Numbered from the stretch's first letter, positions 13,261-23,781 are shown. The stretch: DNA of 43,799 bases from an uncultured Bacilli bacterium (GCA_947629815.1 CANRFG010000007.1:1-43799); one strand, 5' to 3'. The notes: a model not told the origin generated them from the sequence alone. Numbers and translations are program-made.

Positions 13261-16200
13261 ATGAGGTATGATAGTAATTATAATCCAGTGGATGAATTAT
13301 TTGGAAAGCAAAGAGATACAAATGCTAATAATTTGAATGTAAGTAATATAAATGGGAATATGCAAACAAGTTTAAATAATTCTAATAATAGTGATAAAAA
13401 TATAATGTCACAAAGTATAAATGAAAATAATCAACAAAACAATACAAATTTTTATAATGCAAATAATATGAATAGTACAAATAGTACTCAAAATACTATG
13501 ATATACGATAATGGATATAATTCAAATGATATTAAAAATAAAAAACATAAAAAAATAAATTATTTGGTTGTTTTTGGAATACTATTATTTATATTAATAA
13601 CTATAGTAATAGTGATATTTGTACTAAACATAAGAAAACAAGAAGAGGAAATAAAAGAAGAAGTGTCAATATTGACAGATAAAATAGAAATAAGTGCGAC
13701 AGGATTTGAATTTGACTCACCATTTGACCAAAGTAAATTAGTATATAATTTAAATATAGATACAAAAAAAGTCCAAATAAAATGTACAAAAAAAGAGAGA
13801 GTAGAAGGCTGTAATAAACTAGTAGATATGAGTGATAAAACTAGTTATGACCATATAATAAAATATACAACACTACTAGGAGATGTGTATACATATACGA
13901 TACATATAACAAGAGGGGAACAAAAAGGGCCAATAAAAATAGACTCATTGTTAGTAGATAATACAGATTATACAAGTGGGAAAAATAAAGTAGTAGTAAA
14001 TGCAGAATCAGAAAATAAAAAAAATCTACAATATTCATTTGATGGAGGAAACACATGGCAAGAAAGTAATGAATATGAAGTAGAAGAAAATACAGAATTA
14101 GATATAGTAGTAAAAGATGAAGATAATAATATAACAGAAAATAAAACAGTAGAAGTTGAGAATATAGATAAAGAAAAACCAACAGTAACATTATCAATAA
14201 AATCGAAAACAACAAATAAAATAGTATTATATGCAGATGCAAGGGATGAGACATCGGGGGTATCAGGATATAGTTGGAATAATTCTGAATATACAAATAA
14301 TAGTACATATGAAGTAACAAAAGCAGGAACATATACAGTAAAAGTAAAAGATGAAGCAGGAAATGTATCAGAAGAAGCAAAAATAATAATACCAGAAAGT
14401 GAATTTAATAAAAAAGTAGAAAAAGTAAAAATGACATATACTGTAACAATAGAAGGTAATGGAGCGAGCGTAGAAAAAACAAACGTAAGTTGTACGACAA
14501 CAGAATCTGAATGTACAGTAACATTACCAAAAATAAATAGAGATGGATGGACGATAATAGGATATTCATCAACACCAAATTCACAGACATCGTCATATTC
14601 AAATCAACAACAAATAAAAATAACACAAGATATGAAATTATATGCAATAACAAGAAAAGAAATAAAAGTGACATATAATTCAAATGGAGCAACACTAAGT
14701 GGAGGAAAAGAAAATTGTTATATATATAATAAAGATACAAAATGCAAAATAAAGACACCAACAATAACAAGAAGTGGATGGGAAGGAGTTGGCTATTCAG
14801 ATAATGCAAATGCAACAACAGCAGCTTATGGACAATCACAAGACATAGAAATATCTTCAAATATAAATTTATATGCAATAACATCTAAAAAAGTAATTAT
14901 TACACTAGATAAGAATGGTGCAACAAGTATTGGAAAAAACTCCATTGAATGTAGTATATATAATAGTTCAAATTCATGTACAGTAACGCTTCCAACAATA
15001 ACAATTACAGGTGGAAATGTTATTGGATGGTCAGATGATAAAAATTCTACAACTGCTCAATATAAAGTTAATGAGAAAATAAGCGTTTCAAATAATAAAA
15101 CATTATATGCTATAACTAAAAAAACAGTAACATACACTATTACTTATGATGCAAATGGAGGTATAAATCCACCCCCAAAACAAACAAAAACTTCAGGTAA
15201 TCCAATTTCTATTTCAACAACCACGCCAATTAAGATAGGATATAAATTTTTAGGTTGGAGTACAAATAAAACAGGAAGTGTTAATTACAAAAGTGGTGAT
15301 AAATATACATCAGATAAAAACTTATATTTGTATGCTATATGGCAAGATTTGTATATAGATAATACTTCATATACGCATAATAGTATAACTAAATCAGATA
15401 AATTGTTATTTAACAAGACAACACAATCTGGTATATATAATTATGCGCCAACTGCAATTAAAGATGACAATGGAGAAATTCATATCTTTTATGTTGGAAA
15501 CAAAGATAGTCGTAGTAATGTGGACCACATATATCATAGAACAGTAAAGAAAAATAGTTCAACAGGATATTATTATTCAAGTGAAAATTTGCTTTTAACG
15601 CATAGTAGTAGTGGTTGGGACAGTGTCCAAGCTTGCGACCCAACTATTATAAAAGGTAACTTTAAATATAATGGTGTATCTTATAAATACTTAATGGTAT
15701 ATCTTGGTGTTGCTAATCATAATAATTCCTTAAATGAAATAGGCTTAGCTGTATCTAATAATTTAAATTCACAATTTATAAGAGTATCAACAAATGCACC
15801 ATTTATTAAATATCCAGCTAATTCTGCTTGGGGAGTAGGACAACCTACTGCAGTTAATTTAGATGGAAATGATAGAGTACTAATATCATATACACAAGGA
15901 TTAACAAATAAAACAAGTCAATATTTTGGAATATATGATTTATCAAATTTAAATAGTCCAACAGTAATAAAAAGCCCTGTTGAGATTTCCACAGTAGGTT
16001 CATTATCGTATATATCAAATGCAGATATTGCAATAGATTTAGTTAATGATAAAATATGGATGACTGCTCATCAAGGAAAAACATATGAAAAAAATAGTGT
16101 TACAGGAACTACTAATTATGTTCCTACAAAATCAATGGTAATGAGTAAAAAGTTAAATTTAAAATCGTTTAATTCATTAACGGATGCAGTTTATAATGCA

Positions 16201-16401
16201 TTAACAACTTCAACAAATCCTTGGAGTTCAACAGAATTATCAAATAGTAGTTATTTAATTCATAATACAGGATTTATTAGAGATGGCTACGGATATATAA
16301 ATGGAACAAGTAATATATATAATAATTTATTAATTAGTACAGCTTCTAAAAATGGAAGCCAAACTGACCAATTATATAGTTATCAAATTCGTTTATATTA
16401 A
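13261..16401 (+). CDS. Large membrane-anchored surface protein with Ig-like and InlB-type repeats
   Basis: 1046 residues from ATG 13261, after GGGAGGTG (which contains the track's earlier start). Order: an Asn/Ser-rich ~95-residue cytoplasmic lead, a membrane helix (INYLVVFGILLFILI...), Ig-like segments (DGGNTWQ, DEAGNVSEEA), three Cys-pair repeats of ~70 residues ending LYAIT, one Listeria-Bacteroides repeat (YDANGG...GYKFLGWS...LYAIWQ), and a ~330-residue C-terminal domain with a beta-propeller, glycosidase-like feel (DPTIIKG, IGLAVSNNL). Likely an extracellular adhesin or glycan-binding protein. Codons end almost only in A from about 13660 to 14880, then change. Confidence 0.75.
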   Translation: MRYDSNYNPVDELFGKQRDTNANNLNVSNINGNMQTSLNNSNNSDKNIMSQSINENNQQNNTNFYNANNMNSTNSTQNTMIYDNGYNSNDIKNKKHKKINYLVVFGILLFILITIVIVIFVLNIRKQEEEIKEEVSILTDKIEISATGFEFDSPFDQSKLVYNLNIDTKKVQIKCTKKERVEGCNKLVDMSDKTSYDHIIKYTTLLGDVYTYTIHITRGEQKGPIKIDSLLVDNTDYTSGKNKVVVNAESENKKNLQYSFDGGNTWQESNEYEVEENTELDIVVKDEDNNITENKTVEVENIDKEKPTVTLSIKSKTTNKIVLYADARDETSGVSGYSWNNSEYTNNSTYEVTKAGTYTVKVKDEAGNVSEEAKIIIPESEFNKKVEKVKMTYTVTIEGNGASVEKTNVSCTTTESECTVTLPKINRDGWTIIGYSSTPNSQTSSYSNQQQIKITQDMKLYAITRKEIKVTYNSNGATLSGGKENCYIYNKDTKCKIKTPTITRSGWEGVGYSDNANATTAAYGQSQDIEISSNINLYAITSKKVIITLDKNGATSIGKNSIECSIYNSSNSCTVTLPTITITGGNVIGWSDDKNSTTAQYKVNEKISVSNNKTLYAITKKTVTYTITYDANGGINPPPKQTKTSGNPISISTTTPIKIGYKFLGWSTNKTGSVNYKSGDKYTSDKNLYLYAIWQDLYIDNTSYTHNSITKSDKLLFNKTTQSGIYNYAPTAIKDDNGEIHIFYVGNKDSRSNVDHIYHRTVKKNSSTGYYYSSENLLLTHSSSGWDSVQACDPTIIKGNFKYNGVSYKYLMVYLGVANHNNSLNEIGLAVSNNLNSQFIRVSTNAPFIKYPANSAWGVGQPTAVNLDGNDRVLISYTQGLTNKTSQYFGIYDLSNLNSPTVIKSPVEISTVGSLSYISNADIAIDLVNDKIWMTAHQGKTYEKNSVTGTTNYVPTKSMVMSKKLNLKSFNSLTDAVYNALTTSTNPWSSTELSNSSYLIHNTGFIRDGYGYINGTSNIYNNLLISTASKNGSQTDQLYSYQIRLY

Positions 16402-16409
16402 ATTAAAAA

Positions 16410-16437
16410 CAGCAAATATATTTTGCTGATTTTTTCT
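16410..16437 (+). terminator. Terminator of the surface protein gene
   Basis: CAGCAAA / TTTGCTG stem followed by ATTTTTTC. Confidence 0.8.
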
Positions 16438-16484
16438 ATTGATAATATTTAAAAATTTTGATATTCTTTTAAAAGAGGTGAATT

Positions 16485-17657
16485 ATGCAAAAACTATTAT
16501 TAATAAAATATGGTGAATTAACAACTAAAAAAGGCAATAGAAAATTTTTTATAAAAACATTATGTAAAAATATAGAAAAAAAACTAGATGGAATTGAATA
16601 TAAAATGGAACAAAATTTATCATGCATGTATATATATATAAATTCTTCAGATTTAGATTTAGTATTAAATAAATTACTTAAAGTTTTTGGTATTCATAGT
16701 ATAGCTGTTTGTGAAAAAGTAAATAATAATATTGAAGATATAGGAAATAAAACAGTAGAAATTTTAAAAGACAAAAAATTTAAGACATTTAAAATAGAAA
16801 CAAAAAGGTCAGATAAAACATTTCCTATTAATTCATTAGAAGTAAGTTCAAAAATAGGTGGATATGTTTTAAAAAACATAGAGTGTTTAGTAGATGTGCA
16901 TAATCCAGATATTGTAGTAAACATAGAAATAAGAAAAGAAGGAACTTATATATACTCAGATTTAATTAATGGACTTGGTGGATATCCTGTTGGAATACAG
17001 GGAAAAGGACTTCTTATGTTAAGTGGCGGTATTGATAGCCCTGTTTCTGGATACTTATCATTAAAAAGAGGAGTAGATATAGAATGTTTATATTTTGAAT
17101 CTCCACCACATACAAGTATAGAAGCAAAAAATAAAGTTTTAAAACTTGCGCAAATACTAAGTGAATATTCATCAAATATAAGAGTACATGTAGTACCATT
17201 TACAGAAATTCAAGAACAAATTTACAAAAATTCAGTTGATAGTTATATTATAACCATTATGAGAAGAATGATGTATAGAATAGCTGATAGATATTCAAAA
17301 AAAATAAAATGTAAAGTTATATTAAATGGTGAAAGTATAGGTCAAGTAGCAAGTCAAACATTAACTAGTATGGTAGTTATAAATAATGTTACAAATACTC
17401 CTGTTATAAGACCTGTTGCTTGTATGGATAAATTAGAAATAATAGAAATATCAAAAAAAATAAAAGCATACGAAACAAGCATTTTACCATTTGAAGATTG
17501 TTGTACTATATTTTTACCAAAGCATCCTATAATAAATCCAGAACTTAAAAAATGTATTGAAATAGAACAAAAATTTGATTATGAAAAACTCATAAATGAA
17601 GCTATAAATAATATAGAAATAATAAATATAAAAGCTCAAAAAAATGATTTGTTGTAA
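16485..17657 (+). CDS. thiI: tRNA 4-thiouridine sulfurtransferase ThiI
   Basis: 390 residues: ferredoxin-like and THUMP domains, then an adenylating PP-loop domain with [13 protein letters not shown]. Near the end, [13 protein letters not shown] is the conserved ThiI segment. The C-terminal rhodanese domain found in some proteobacterial ThiI is absent, as is usual in Firmicutes. It activates U8 of tRNA for sulfur insertion. The usual partner cysteine desulfurase is not adjacent. The start follows AGAGGTG. Confidence 0.93.
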   Translation: MQKLLLIKYGELTTKKGNRKFFIKTLCKNIEKKLDGIEYKMEQNLSCMYIYINSSDLDLVLNKLLKVFGIHSIAVCEKVNNNIEDIGNKTVEILKDKKFKTFKIETKRSDKTFPINSLEVSSKIGGYVLKNIECLVDVHNPDIVVNIEIRKEGTYIYSDLINGLGGYPVGIQGKGLLMLSGGIDSPVSGYLSLKRGVDIECLYFESPPHTSIEAKNKVLKLAQILSEYSSNIRVHVVPFTEIQEQIYKNSVDSYIITIMRRMMYRIADRYSKKIKCKVILNGESIGQVASQTLTSMVVINNVTNTPVIRPVACMDKLEIIEISKKIKAYETSILPFEDCCTIFLPKHPIINPELKKCIEIEQKFDYEKLINEAINNIEIINIKAQKNDLL

Positions 17658-17681
17658 ACCATAATTTACCAATAAAAAAAA

Positions 17682-17711
17682 TGTATGAAATCACAACTTG
17701 TACACATGATA
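17682..17711 (+). promoter_or_regulatory. Sigma-G-like promoter of SASP gene 1
   Basis: TGTATG, a 17-base spacer, CATGATA. This resembles the forespore sigma-G pattern (TGAATA-N17-CATACTA), chiefly through the CATnnTA -10. A GTACAC..GTGTAC dyad (17699-17720) overlaps it. Confidence 0.45.
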
Positions 17712-17734
17712 TTAGTGTACAGGAGGTGAAAACC

Positions 17735-17944
17735 ATGAATAAATCAAGTAACAGTAAATTAGTAGTTGCTGGAGCAAAACAAGCTATCGAAAGAATGAAA
17801 TATGAAATAGCTAGTGAATTAGGAGTTAACCTAGGACCAGATGCAACTTCAAGAGCTAATGGATCAGTTGGTGGAGAAATCACTAAGAGATTAGTTCAAA
17901 TGGGTGAACAACATTTAGGTGGTTCAAATTACCAAGCAAAATAA
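17735..17944 (+). CDS. Alpha/beta-type small acid-soluble spore protein 1
   Basis: 69 residues from the ATG at 17735, after AGGAGGTGAA. Family motifs: [23 protein letters not shown] (with the germination-protease region) and [19 protein letters not shown]. These proteins coat and protect DNA in the dormant spore. The track's longer start adds an unlike N-terminus and is rejected. The gene has its own sigma-G-like promoter and terminator. Confidence 0.95.
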   Translation: MNKSSNSKLVVAGAKQAIERMKYEIASELGVNLGPDATSRANGSVGGEITKRLVQMGEQHLGGSNYQAK

Positions 17945-17952
17945 TGAAATTG

Positions 17953-17979
17953 GACAGTTGAAATAACTGTCTTTTTTTA
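17953..17979 (+). terminator. Terminator of SASP gene 1
   Basis: GACAGTT / AACTGTC stem followed by seven T. Confidence 0.85.
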
Positions 17980-18157
17980 AAAAAAGTTAAAAAAAGATGC
18001 AAAAGTTATACAAAATAATGAAATTTGGACAAAATTTATTAAATGCATCTCCTTTATTATTTTTAGCAGTTAAATCTATTATATTAGTGACATAAATTAC
18101 TATTATTATATAATAAATATTGGTATTAATTGGTTCGTTAAATAAGGTTTAATTGGG

Positions 18158-18164
18158 CATAATA
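18158..18164 (+). promoter_or_regulatory. Sigma-G-like -10 of SASP gene 2
   Basis: CATAATA, a good sigma-G -10, lies 22 bases before the ATG. No clear -35 match at 17-18 bases spacing, so this is tentative. Confidence 0.35.
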
Positions 18165-18186
18165 TTAATAAAGGAAGGTGAATTTA

Positions 18187-18375
18187 ATGAGTAATAAATT
18201 AATTGTTCCTGGAAGTAAACAAGCAATTGAAAATTTAAAATATGAAATTGCAAATGAACTTGGAATAACATTAGGTGCTGATACATCTAGTAGATTAAAT
18301 GGCACAGTAGGTGGGTATATGACTAAAAAATTAGTAGAACTTGGAAAACAATATTATACTGATACAAATAAATAA
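18187..18375 (+). CDS. Alpha/beta-type small acid-soluble spore protein 2
   Basis: 62 residues, paralogue of the gene at 17735: LIVPGSKQAIENLKYEIANELGITLG and SSRLNGTVGGYMTKKLV. The start at ATG 18187 follows AAGGAAGGTG (the GTG at 18178 is part of the ribosome site). Separate promoter region and terminator, so a tandem duplication rather than one operon. Confidence 0.94.
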   Translation: MSNKLIVPGSKQAIENLKYEIANELGITLGADTSSRLNGTVGGYMTKKLVELGKQYYTDTNK

Positions 18376-18383
18376 TAAAATTA

Positions 18384-18418
18384 AAAATGAAATTGTATAC
18401 CTATAATTTCATTTTTTT
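18384..18418. terminator. Shared terminator of SASP 2 and clpP
   Basis: AAAATGAAATT / AATTTCATTTT stem with T-runs on both strands between two convergent genes. Confidence 0.8.
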
Positions 18419-18420
18419 AA

Positions 18421-18987
18421 TTACAAAATTTTATCAATTAAACCATATTCTAAAGCTTCATCTGCATCTAAAAAATGGTCCCTTTCAGTATCAAGTTCGA
18501 TTGTTTTTAAATCTTTACCTGTTTGACTTGATAATAATTTATTTAATTTTTCTTTAAGTTTTAATATTCTTTCAGCAGCAATTTTTATTTCAGTTGCCTG
18601 ACCTTGTGCTCCACCAAGTGGTTGGTGAATCATAACTTCGCTATTAGGAAGAGCATATCTTTTACCTTTTTTCCCACTTGAAAGTAGAAATGCAGCCATG
18701 CTTGCGCACATTCCAATACATATAGTAGATACATCACTTTTAATAAAATTCATAGTATCATATATAGCCATTCCAGCTGTTATTGAACCACCTGGTGAAT
18801 TTATATATAAACTAATATCATCATGATTAATTGAATCTAAATACAATAATTGTGCAACCACGATATTTGCGTTATTATCATTTATTTCATTTGTTAATAT
18901 TATAATCCTATCTTTTAATAATCTAGAATATATATCATAAGCTCTTTCACTATTATTTGATTTTTCTATAACTGTTGGTATAAGCAT
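18421..18987 (-). CDS. clpP: ATP-dependent Clp protease proteolytic subunit
   Basis: 188 residues, full ClpP length. Serine protease triad: Ser96 in GMCASMAAF, His121 in MIHQPLGG and the Asp of [13 protein letters not shown]. It forms the tetradecamer barrel that works with ClpX/ClpC. The start follows a good AAGGAG. Upstream TTGTCA-N17-TTTATA on the minus strand is a plausible promoter. I see no clear CtsR box. Confidence 0.96.
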   Translation of the reverse strand: MLIPTVIEKSNNSERAYDIYSRLLKDRIIILTNEINDNNANIVVAQLLYLDSINHDDISLYINSPGGSITAGMAIYDTMNFIKSDVSTICIGMCASMAAFLLSSGKKGKRYALPNSEVMIHQPLGGAQGQATEIKIAAERILKLKEKLNKLLSSQTGKDLKTIELDTERDHFLDADEALEYGLIDKIL

Positions 18988-19101
18988 TTTATCATCTCCT
19001 TTTATATGATAGTTAATAAAACTATAAAATATTCATCAAAATATGTGACAAATAGTGTTTTTTTTGGTAAAATAAAATATGAATAGAATAAGAGGGATTT
19101 T

Positions 19102-20766
19102 ATGGAAAAATATATTAAGGTTAACTTTAGAGATTTAGATGCAAAAGAATTTTTAGAAGGTACTTCTTTTTATGAAATAAGTCAAAGTTTTCAAAAATAT
19201 TTTAATTATCCAATATTAGTAGCAAGAGTAGATAATAACTTAGTTGATTTAAGTACTAAACTAACAAAAAAATGTAATGTTGAATTTTATGATAGAAGTA
19301 GTACTGTAGGTAATAGTATATACGCTTGTAGTGTCGAATTTTTAATGACTGTGGCGCTTAAGAAACTTTATCCTGAATCTGAAGTTATAATTCAAAATTC
19401 TATAGATAAAGGAGTATATTGTGACCTTGTAAATTTAAAATTAACTAAACAAGAATTAAAAAATGTAGAAAATAAAATGAGAGAAATACATAATGAGAAC
19501 TTGATTTATACTAAAGTAAGTGTAGATAGGTTAGATGCAATATCATTTTTTAGAAAGAAAAAACAATATGATAAGGTTAAAGTTTTAAAATATATAAGTA
19601 ATAGTTATATAAATTTATATAGACTTGATGATATATATGATTATTATTTCAGTGATATGGCATATAGTACAAGCGCTATAGATGATTTTAAATTAACATA
19701 TATAAAAGAAGATGGATTTGTATTAAGTTGGCCAAATATATATAATCCAGAATGTACTTTAGATTATGTACATAAACCTATGGTAGCAGATACATTCGCA
19801 TCGTATACAAAATGGGGAAGTATTGTAAATATATCAAATGCAGCAGATTTAAATGAAATTGTTTCACAAGGAAAATATAATGATATAATTCGTTTAGCTG
19901 AGGCGTATTTTGATAGTCAATTATCAACTATTGCAGAACAAATATATGAAAGAAGGAATGATGTTAAGTTTGTACTTTTGGCAGGACCTTCTTCAAGTGG
20001 TAAAACTACTACTGCAAAGAAACTAGAAGTTTATTTACAAAGTAGAGGTCTTAAAACTCATAGTATTTCAATTGATGATTATTTTGTGAATAAAGATGAT
20101 ACTCCAAAAGATGAATTTGGAGAATATGATTTTGAAAGTTTGAAGTCAATTGATTTAAATTTATTCAATAGACATTTAACAAAATTATTAGAAGGCGAAA
20201 AAGTTCAACTACCAGAATACAATTTTATAAAAGGTAAAAGGGAATATAATAAAAAGTATTTGCAATTAGAAAAAGATGATGTTGTTATTATAGAAGGATT
20301 ACATGGCTTAAATGATGAACTTACTATGGCTATAGATAGAGTAAATAAGTTTAAGATATTTATTGGACCATTTACTCAATTAAATATTGATAACCATAAT
20401 AGAATACATACAAGTGATACTAGAAGACTTAGAAGAATTGTTAGGGATAACAAAACAAGAGGTTATAATGCAGCAGATACATTAAGAATGTGGAAAAAAA
20501 TAAGAGAGGGAGAAGAAAAGTATATATTCCCTTATCAAAATGATATTGATGCAGTTATAAATTCTGCATTACTCTATGAACTTGGTGTTTTAAAAACATA
20601 TGCTGAACCTTTATTATTTTCTGTTCCAGAAGATGATGAGATGTATCCAGAAGCAATTAGATTAATTAATTTTTTGAGAAACTTTTTACCAATACCTAGT
20701 GATGAGGTTCCAAAAGATTCAATATTAAGAGAATTTATTGGTGGAAGTGGATTTGAAAGAAAATAG
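19102..20766 (+). CDS. Nucleoside kinase (uridine kinase-like) with N-terminal ThrRS-like region
   Basis: 554 residues. The N-terminal ~230 residues resemble the TGS and editing-related part of threonyl-tRNA synthetase; the C-terminal half is a uridine/phosphoribulokinase fold with a P-loop [16 protein letters not shown] (about 291-306) and HSISIDDYF. This fusion is a known clostridial/Bacilli family annotated as nucleoside kinase; the substrate is inferred. Its stop lies 14 bases from gap, so the two may be co-transcribed. Confidence 0.85.
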   Translation: MEKYIKVNFRDLDAKEFLEGTSFYEISQSFQKYFNYPILVARVDNNLVDLSTKLTKKCNVEFYDRSSTVGNSIYACSVEFLMTVALKKLYPESEVIIQNSIDKGVYCDLVNLKLTKQELKNVENKMREIHNENLIYTKVSVDRLDAISFFRKKKQYDKVKVLKYISNSYINLYRLDDIYDYYFSDMAYSTSAIDDFKLTYIKEDGFVLSWPNIYNPECTLDYVHKPMVADTFASYTKWGSIVNISNAADLNEIVSQGKYNDIIRLAEAYFDSQLSTIAEQIYERRNDVKFVLLAGPSSSGKTTTAKKLEVYLQSRGLKTHSISIDDYFVNKDDTPKDEFGEYDFESLKSIDLNLFNRHLTKLLEGEKVQLPEYNFIKGKREYNKKYLQLEKDDVVIIEGLHGLNDELTMAIDRVNKFKIFIGPFTQLNIDNHNRIHTSDTRRLRRIVRDNKTRGYNAADTLRMWKKIREGEEKYIFPYQNDIDAVINSALLYELGVLKTYAEPLLFSVPEDDEMYPEAIRLINFLRNFLPIPSDEVPKDSILREFIGGSGFERK

Positions 20767-20780
20767 AAAAGAGTGAAAAA

Positions 20781-21794
20781 ATGATTAAAGTAGCAATAAA
20801 TGGTTTTGGAAGAATAGGAAGGCTTGTATTTAGAGAAATATTTAAAAAAGAAGGATATGATGTAGTAGCAATAAATGATTTAACTAGCCCTGATATGTTA
20901 GCGCATTTACTTAAATATGATTCAGTTCAAAAAAAATATGAAGGTCATGATATTACATCAGATGAAAATTCAATAATTGTAGATGGAGAAAAAATAATAA
21001 TATATAAAGAACCTGATGCATCTAAATTACCTTGGAAAGACTTAGATATAGATGTAGTTATGGAATGCACAGGATTTTATAATTCTTATGAAAAATCAAT
21101 GGCTCATATAAATGCTGGAGCAAAAAAAGTTATTATTTCAGCACCTGCAGGAGATGATTTAAAAACAATAGTTTATGGAGTTAATGAAAGTATATTATGT
21201 AAAGATGATTGTATTATAAGTGCAGCTTCTTGTACAACTAATTGTTTAGCGCCTATGGCAAATGCTTTAAATAATTATGCTCCTATTAAAAGTGGAATTA
21301 TGACAACTGTACATGCTTATACAGGAGACCAAATGATATTAGATGGACCACATCGTAAAGGCGATTTAAGAAGAGCAAGAGCAGGTGCTATAAATATTGT
21401 TCCAAATTCAACAGGAGCAGCAAAAGCAATTGGTCTTGTAATACCTGAGTTAAAAGGGAAACTAATTGGTTCTGCTCAAAGAGTACCTGTTCCAACAGGG
21501 TCTACTACTATTTTAGTTGCAGTTGTAGAGGGAAATAATATAACAAAAGAATCTATTAATGAATATATGAAATCTGTTTCTAATGAAACATTTGGTTATA
21601 CAGAAGACCCTATTGTATCATCTGATGTTATAGGAACTAGATATGGTTCATTATTTGATGCTACACAAACAATGGTTACAAAAATAAGTGATAATTTGTA
21701 TCAAGTACAAGTAGTTGCTTGGTATGATAATGAGTATGGTTATACTTGTCAAATGGTAAGAACTGCAAAATATTTAATGGAATTAAGTGAGTAA
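20781..21794 (+). CDS. gap: Glyceraldehyde-3-phosphate dehydrogenase
   Basis: 337 residues, type I. NAD-binding [10 protein letters not shown] at the N-terminus; catalytic Cys in [13 protein letters not shown]; substrate segment [11 protein letters not shown]; closing [12 protein letters not shown]. Catalyses NAD-linked oxidation and phosphorylation of glyceraldehyde-3-phosphate. Terminator directly behind. pgk and gpmI are 2-8 kb downstream, not in the same operon. Confidence 0.97.
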   Translation: MIKVAINGFGRIGRLVFREIFKKEGYDVVAINDLTSPDMLAHLLKYDSVQKKYEGHDITSDENSIIVDGEKIIIYKEPDASKLPWKDLDIDVVMECTGFYNSYEKSMAHINAGAKKVIISAPAGDDLKTIVYGVNESILCKDDCIISAASCTTNCLAPMANALNNYAPIKSGIMTTVHAYTGDQMILDGPHRKGDLRRARAGAINIVPNSTGAAKAIGLVIPELKGKLIGSAQRVPVPTGSTTILVAVVEGNNITKESINEYMKSVSNETFGYTEDPIVSSDVIGTRYGSLFDATQTMVTKISDNLYQVQVVAWYDNEYGYTCQMVRTAKYLMELSE

Positions 21795-21807
21795 TCACTT
21801 TTTTTCT
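21786..21807 (+). terminator. Terminator of gap
   Basis: AAGTGA-GTAA-TCACTT followed by TTTTT, overlapping the gap stop. Confidence 0.7.
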
Positions 21808-21863
21808 TGTAAAAAACTTAAAAAAAATATATACTTATATATAGATAGTATAAGAGGTGTTAT

Positions 21864-23561
21864 ATGAAGAAAGGGTTTACTTTAATTGAACTTTTAGCGG
21901 TAGTAGTAATTATTAGTTTGATAATTGTTTTTGTTGTACCTTCTATAATGAATAGTGTTAAAAATTCTGATGATTTAGAATATAAAAATTTTTTGGAAAC
22001 TTTATCTATGGCAGGTGAAACATATTATCAAAGTAATAAGGATATATGTGATTTTTCTAATTCTAATGTGTGTTATTTAGAAGTTGGAAATTTGCTTTCT
22101 TCTGGGTTAATTGAACAGGATTTAATTAATCCTAAAACTGAGAAACAAGTTTTATCTAATGATACTATTACTATTTTAAAAGATGAGTATGGTACTTTGA
22201 CATATAGTTATTCTAGTAATGAAAATTATGTTAAAGATAATTTAATATTACATTATGACGCAATAAATAATACAGGAAATGGACATAGCAATAATACAAC
22301 AACATGGGAAGATTTAAGTGGAAATAATAATGATGGTACTATTTATTCTCAAAAATGGGGAAATAATTCGCTAACATTTGATGGAACAAATACATATGTA
22401 TCTACCCCAATTACAAGTATAAATGAAAGTGTTACATTTGAAGTAGTTGCAAAAATACCTGAAGTTGTTTCAGTAGATGAACAATATCTAATTGCTTTTT
22501 CTCCTGAAGTTTATAATTATACAGGAATTTCTTTTATGAATACTGGTATGATGCGACCATTAAGTTATTATCAATCTGAAATGCATAATTATATTGATTA
22601 TACTAAATACATAGGAAAAACTATTACTTTTACTTTAGTAGCTAGAAAAAATGGAGCATCAGCTTTTTATATAAATGGTAAAAAAGTACTTGACTATACA
22701 TCAGGAGATGTGTCTCCTGGAACAGTAAATTTAACTATAGGTGATTTAAGAGCAAATAGAGGATTAAAATTTAAAGGTGATGTATATAGTGTTAGAGTAT
22801 ATGATGGTACTTTAACAGAACAAGAAGTAAAACAGAATTATGAAATAGACGCAAATAGATATGGAATTGCTCAAAATACAACAGATGATTATGTTCAAAA
22901 TAATTTAGTATTACATTATGATGCAATAAATAATACAGGAAGTGGGCATAGTAGTGATACAACAACATGGAAAGATTTAAGTGGGAATAATAATGATGGG
23001 ACTTTACAAGGATTTTCTTTTGATATAAATAATGGTTGGACATCTAATTCATTAAAAATAAATGGTAAAAATTTTGTTACTGCTTCTAATGCTGAATTAA
23101 CTAATTTTACAAGTAGTGATTTTACTATAGAAGTTGTATTTAAAAATATAGGTAACTATTCTAGTTACAATCCTTTGATAGTTTCAAATGGATGGTATCA
23201 AACATATGGATATTATGTTCAATTTAGAGGAGATGGAAGAGTTAGTATTAATACTAATCAATCTGGTACTTCTCAAGACCTTTATACTTCACAAAATAAA
23301 ATAATCAGTAATAAAAATATCGCAGTAACATTTGTAAGAAAAGGAACAAACATGAAAGTTTATGTGAATGGGATTTTAGATGGACAGGTGAATAATATAG
23401 TTGACCCTGCTACTTCAACTACGCCATATACAATAAATGCAAATAAAAATTGGAATGGTGAATTAATGAATACTAGAGTATATAATAGGGCACTAACAGA
23501 ACAAGAAATAACTGATAACTTTAATTTAGATAAAATAAGATATAATATTAAAGAGGCATAA
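21864..23561 (+). CDS. Pilin-like protein with two LamG domains
   Basis: 565 residues. N-terminus MKKGFTLIELLAVVVIISLIIVFVVPS is a type III (pre-pilin) signal: cut after Gly, Glu at mature position 5, one hydrophobic helix. Next, a short pseudopilin-like region with two Cys (DICDFSNSNVCYLEVG), then two concanavalin/LamG-type modules, each opened by LHYDAINNTG and DLSGNNNDGT. The modules share a ~117-bp near-identical DNA repeat. Likely displayed on the surface to bind glycans. No pilus ATPase, platform protein or pre-pilin peptidase is in the window. Confidence 0.82.
   Translation: MKKGFTLIELLAVVVIISLIIVFVVPSIMNSVKNSDDLEYKNFLETLSMAGETYYQSNKDICDFSNSNVCYLEVGNLLSSGLIEQDLINPKTEKQVLSNDTITILKDEYGTLTYSYSSNENYVKDNLILHYDAINNTGNGHSNNTTTWEDLSGNNNDGTIYSQKWGNNSLTFDGTNTYVSTPITSINESVTFEVVAKIPEVVSVDEQYLIAFSPEVYNYTGISFMNTGMMRPLSYYQSEMHNYIDYTKYIGKTITFTLVARKNGASAFYINGKKVLDYTSGDVSPGTVNLTIGDLRANRGLKFKGDVYSVRVYDGTLTEQEVKQNYEIDANRYGIAQNTTDDYVQNNLVLHYDAINNTGSGHSSDTTTWKDLSGNNNDGTLQGFSFDINNGWTSNSLKINGKNFVTASNAELTNFTSSDFTIEVVFKNIGNYSSYNPLIVSNGWYQTYGYYVQFRGDGRVSINTNQSGTSQDLYTSQNKIISNKNIAVTFVRKGTNMKVYVNGILDGQVNNIVDPATSTTPYTINANKNWNGELMNTRVYNRALTEQEITDNFNLDKIRYNIKEA
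22224..22340 (+). repeat. LamG-opening DNA repeat, copy 1
   Basis: About 117 bases, closely matched by 22887-23003 (constant offset 663). It encodes LHYDAINNTGNGH..TTTWEDLSGNNNDGT. Confidence 0.8.
22887..23003 (+). repeat. LamG-opening DNA repeat, copy 2
   Basis: Direct repeat of 22224-22340. Differences are mostly silent third-position changes plus a few amino-acid changes, indicating recent duplication or gene conversion. Confidence 0.8.
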
Positions 23562-23572
23562 GCCTCTTTTAA
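23549..23572 (+). terminator. Terminator of the LamG pilin-like gene
   Basis: AAAGAGGC-ATAA-GCCTCTTTT, overlapping the stop codon. Confidence 0.8.
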
Positions 23573-23594
23573 TATAATAATTTGTAAATAACAC

Positions 23595-23623
23595 TTGTAT
23601 CTTATTATAAGATATTGTGTAAT
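23595..23623 (+). promoter_or_regulatory. Candidate promoter of the small-peptide locus
   Basis: TTGTAT (23595-23600), a 17-base spacer and TGTAAT (23618-23623). Start expected near 23630. Confidence 0.4.
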
Positions 23624-23644
23624 GATGTTGAGATATATAAGATA

Positions 23645-23654
23645 GTTAGGTGTT
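23645..23654 (+). repeat. 5' arm of a long-range inverted repeat
   Basis: GTTAGGTGTT, exact reverse complement of AACACCTAAC at 23836-23845. It would pair the two ends of the predicted transcript. Confidence 0.6.
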
Positions 23655-23656
23655 TT

Positions 23657-23692
23657 CCTCTATTCATTTGGTGTTTTAGCCTAGAATAGAGG
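23657..23692 (+). promoter_or_regulatory. Hairpin hiding the Shine-Dalgarno of the small peptide
   Basis: CCTCTATTC (23657-23665) pairs perfectly with GAATAGAGG (23684-23692). The right arm contains most of the ribosome site AGAGGTG of the ORF at 23702. Confidence 0.6.
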
Positions 23693-23701
23693 TGATGTCC
23701 T

Positions 23702-23773
23702 ATGAAAGAGATATATATGGAGTATATAGTTTTAATACTTATACTACCTTATTTATTGAAAGAAGACGAATAA
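23702..23773 (+). CDS. 23-aa hydrophobic peptide, type I toxin-like
   Basis: Too short for the ORF track. MKEIY-MEYIVLILILPYLL-KEDE: a short hydrophobic segment with charged ends, compatible with a membrane peptide. AGAGGTG lies 7 bases before the ATG but is locked in a 9-bp stem. The predicted RNA also has a 10-bp end-to-end pairing and a good terminator. These are features of type I toxin mRNAs, but no antisense RNA promoter was found, and no known toxin family is recognised. A 49-codon ORF in another frame (ATG 23695) starts only two bases after AGAGG and is less likely. Confidence 0.45.
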   Translation: MKEIYMEYIVLILILPYLLKEDE

Positions 23774-23781
23774 AAGAAAAG

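Noticed and set aside
13601-14884. Long leucine/tyrosine-rich minus-strand ORFs inside the surface protein gene
   Set aside because: They arise because nearly all codons of the real gene end in A, which removes stops from the opposite frame. No ribosome sites.
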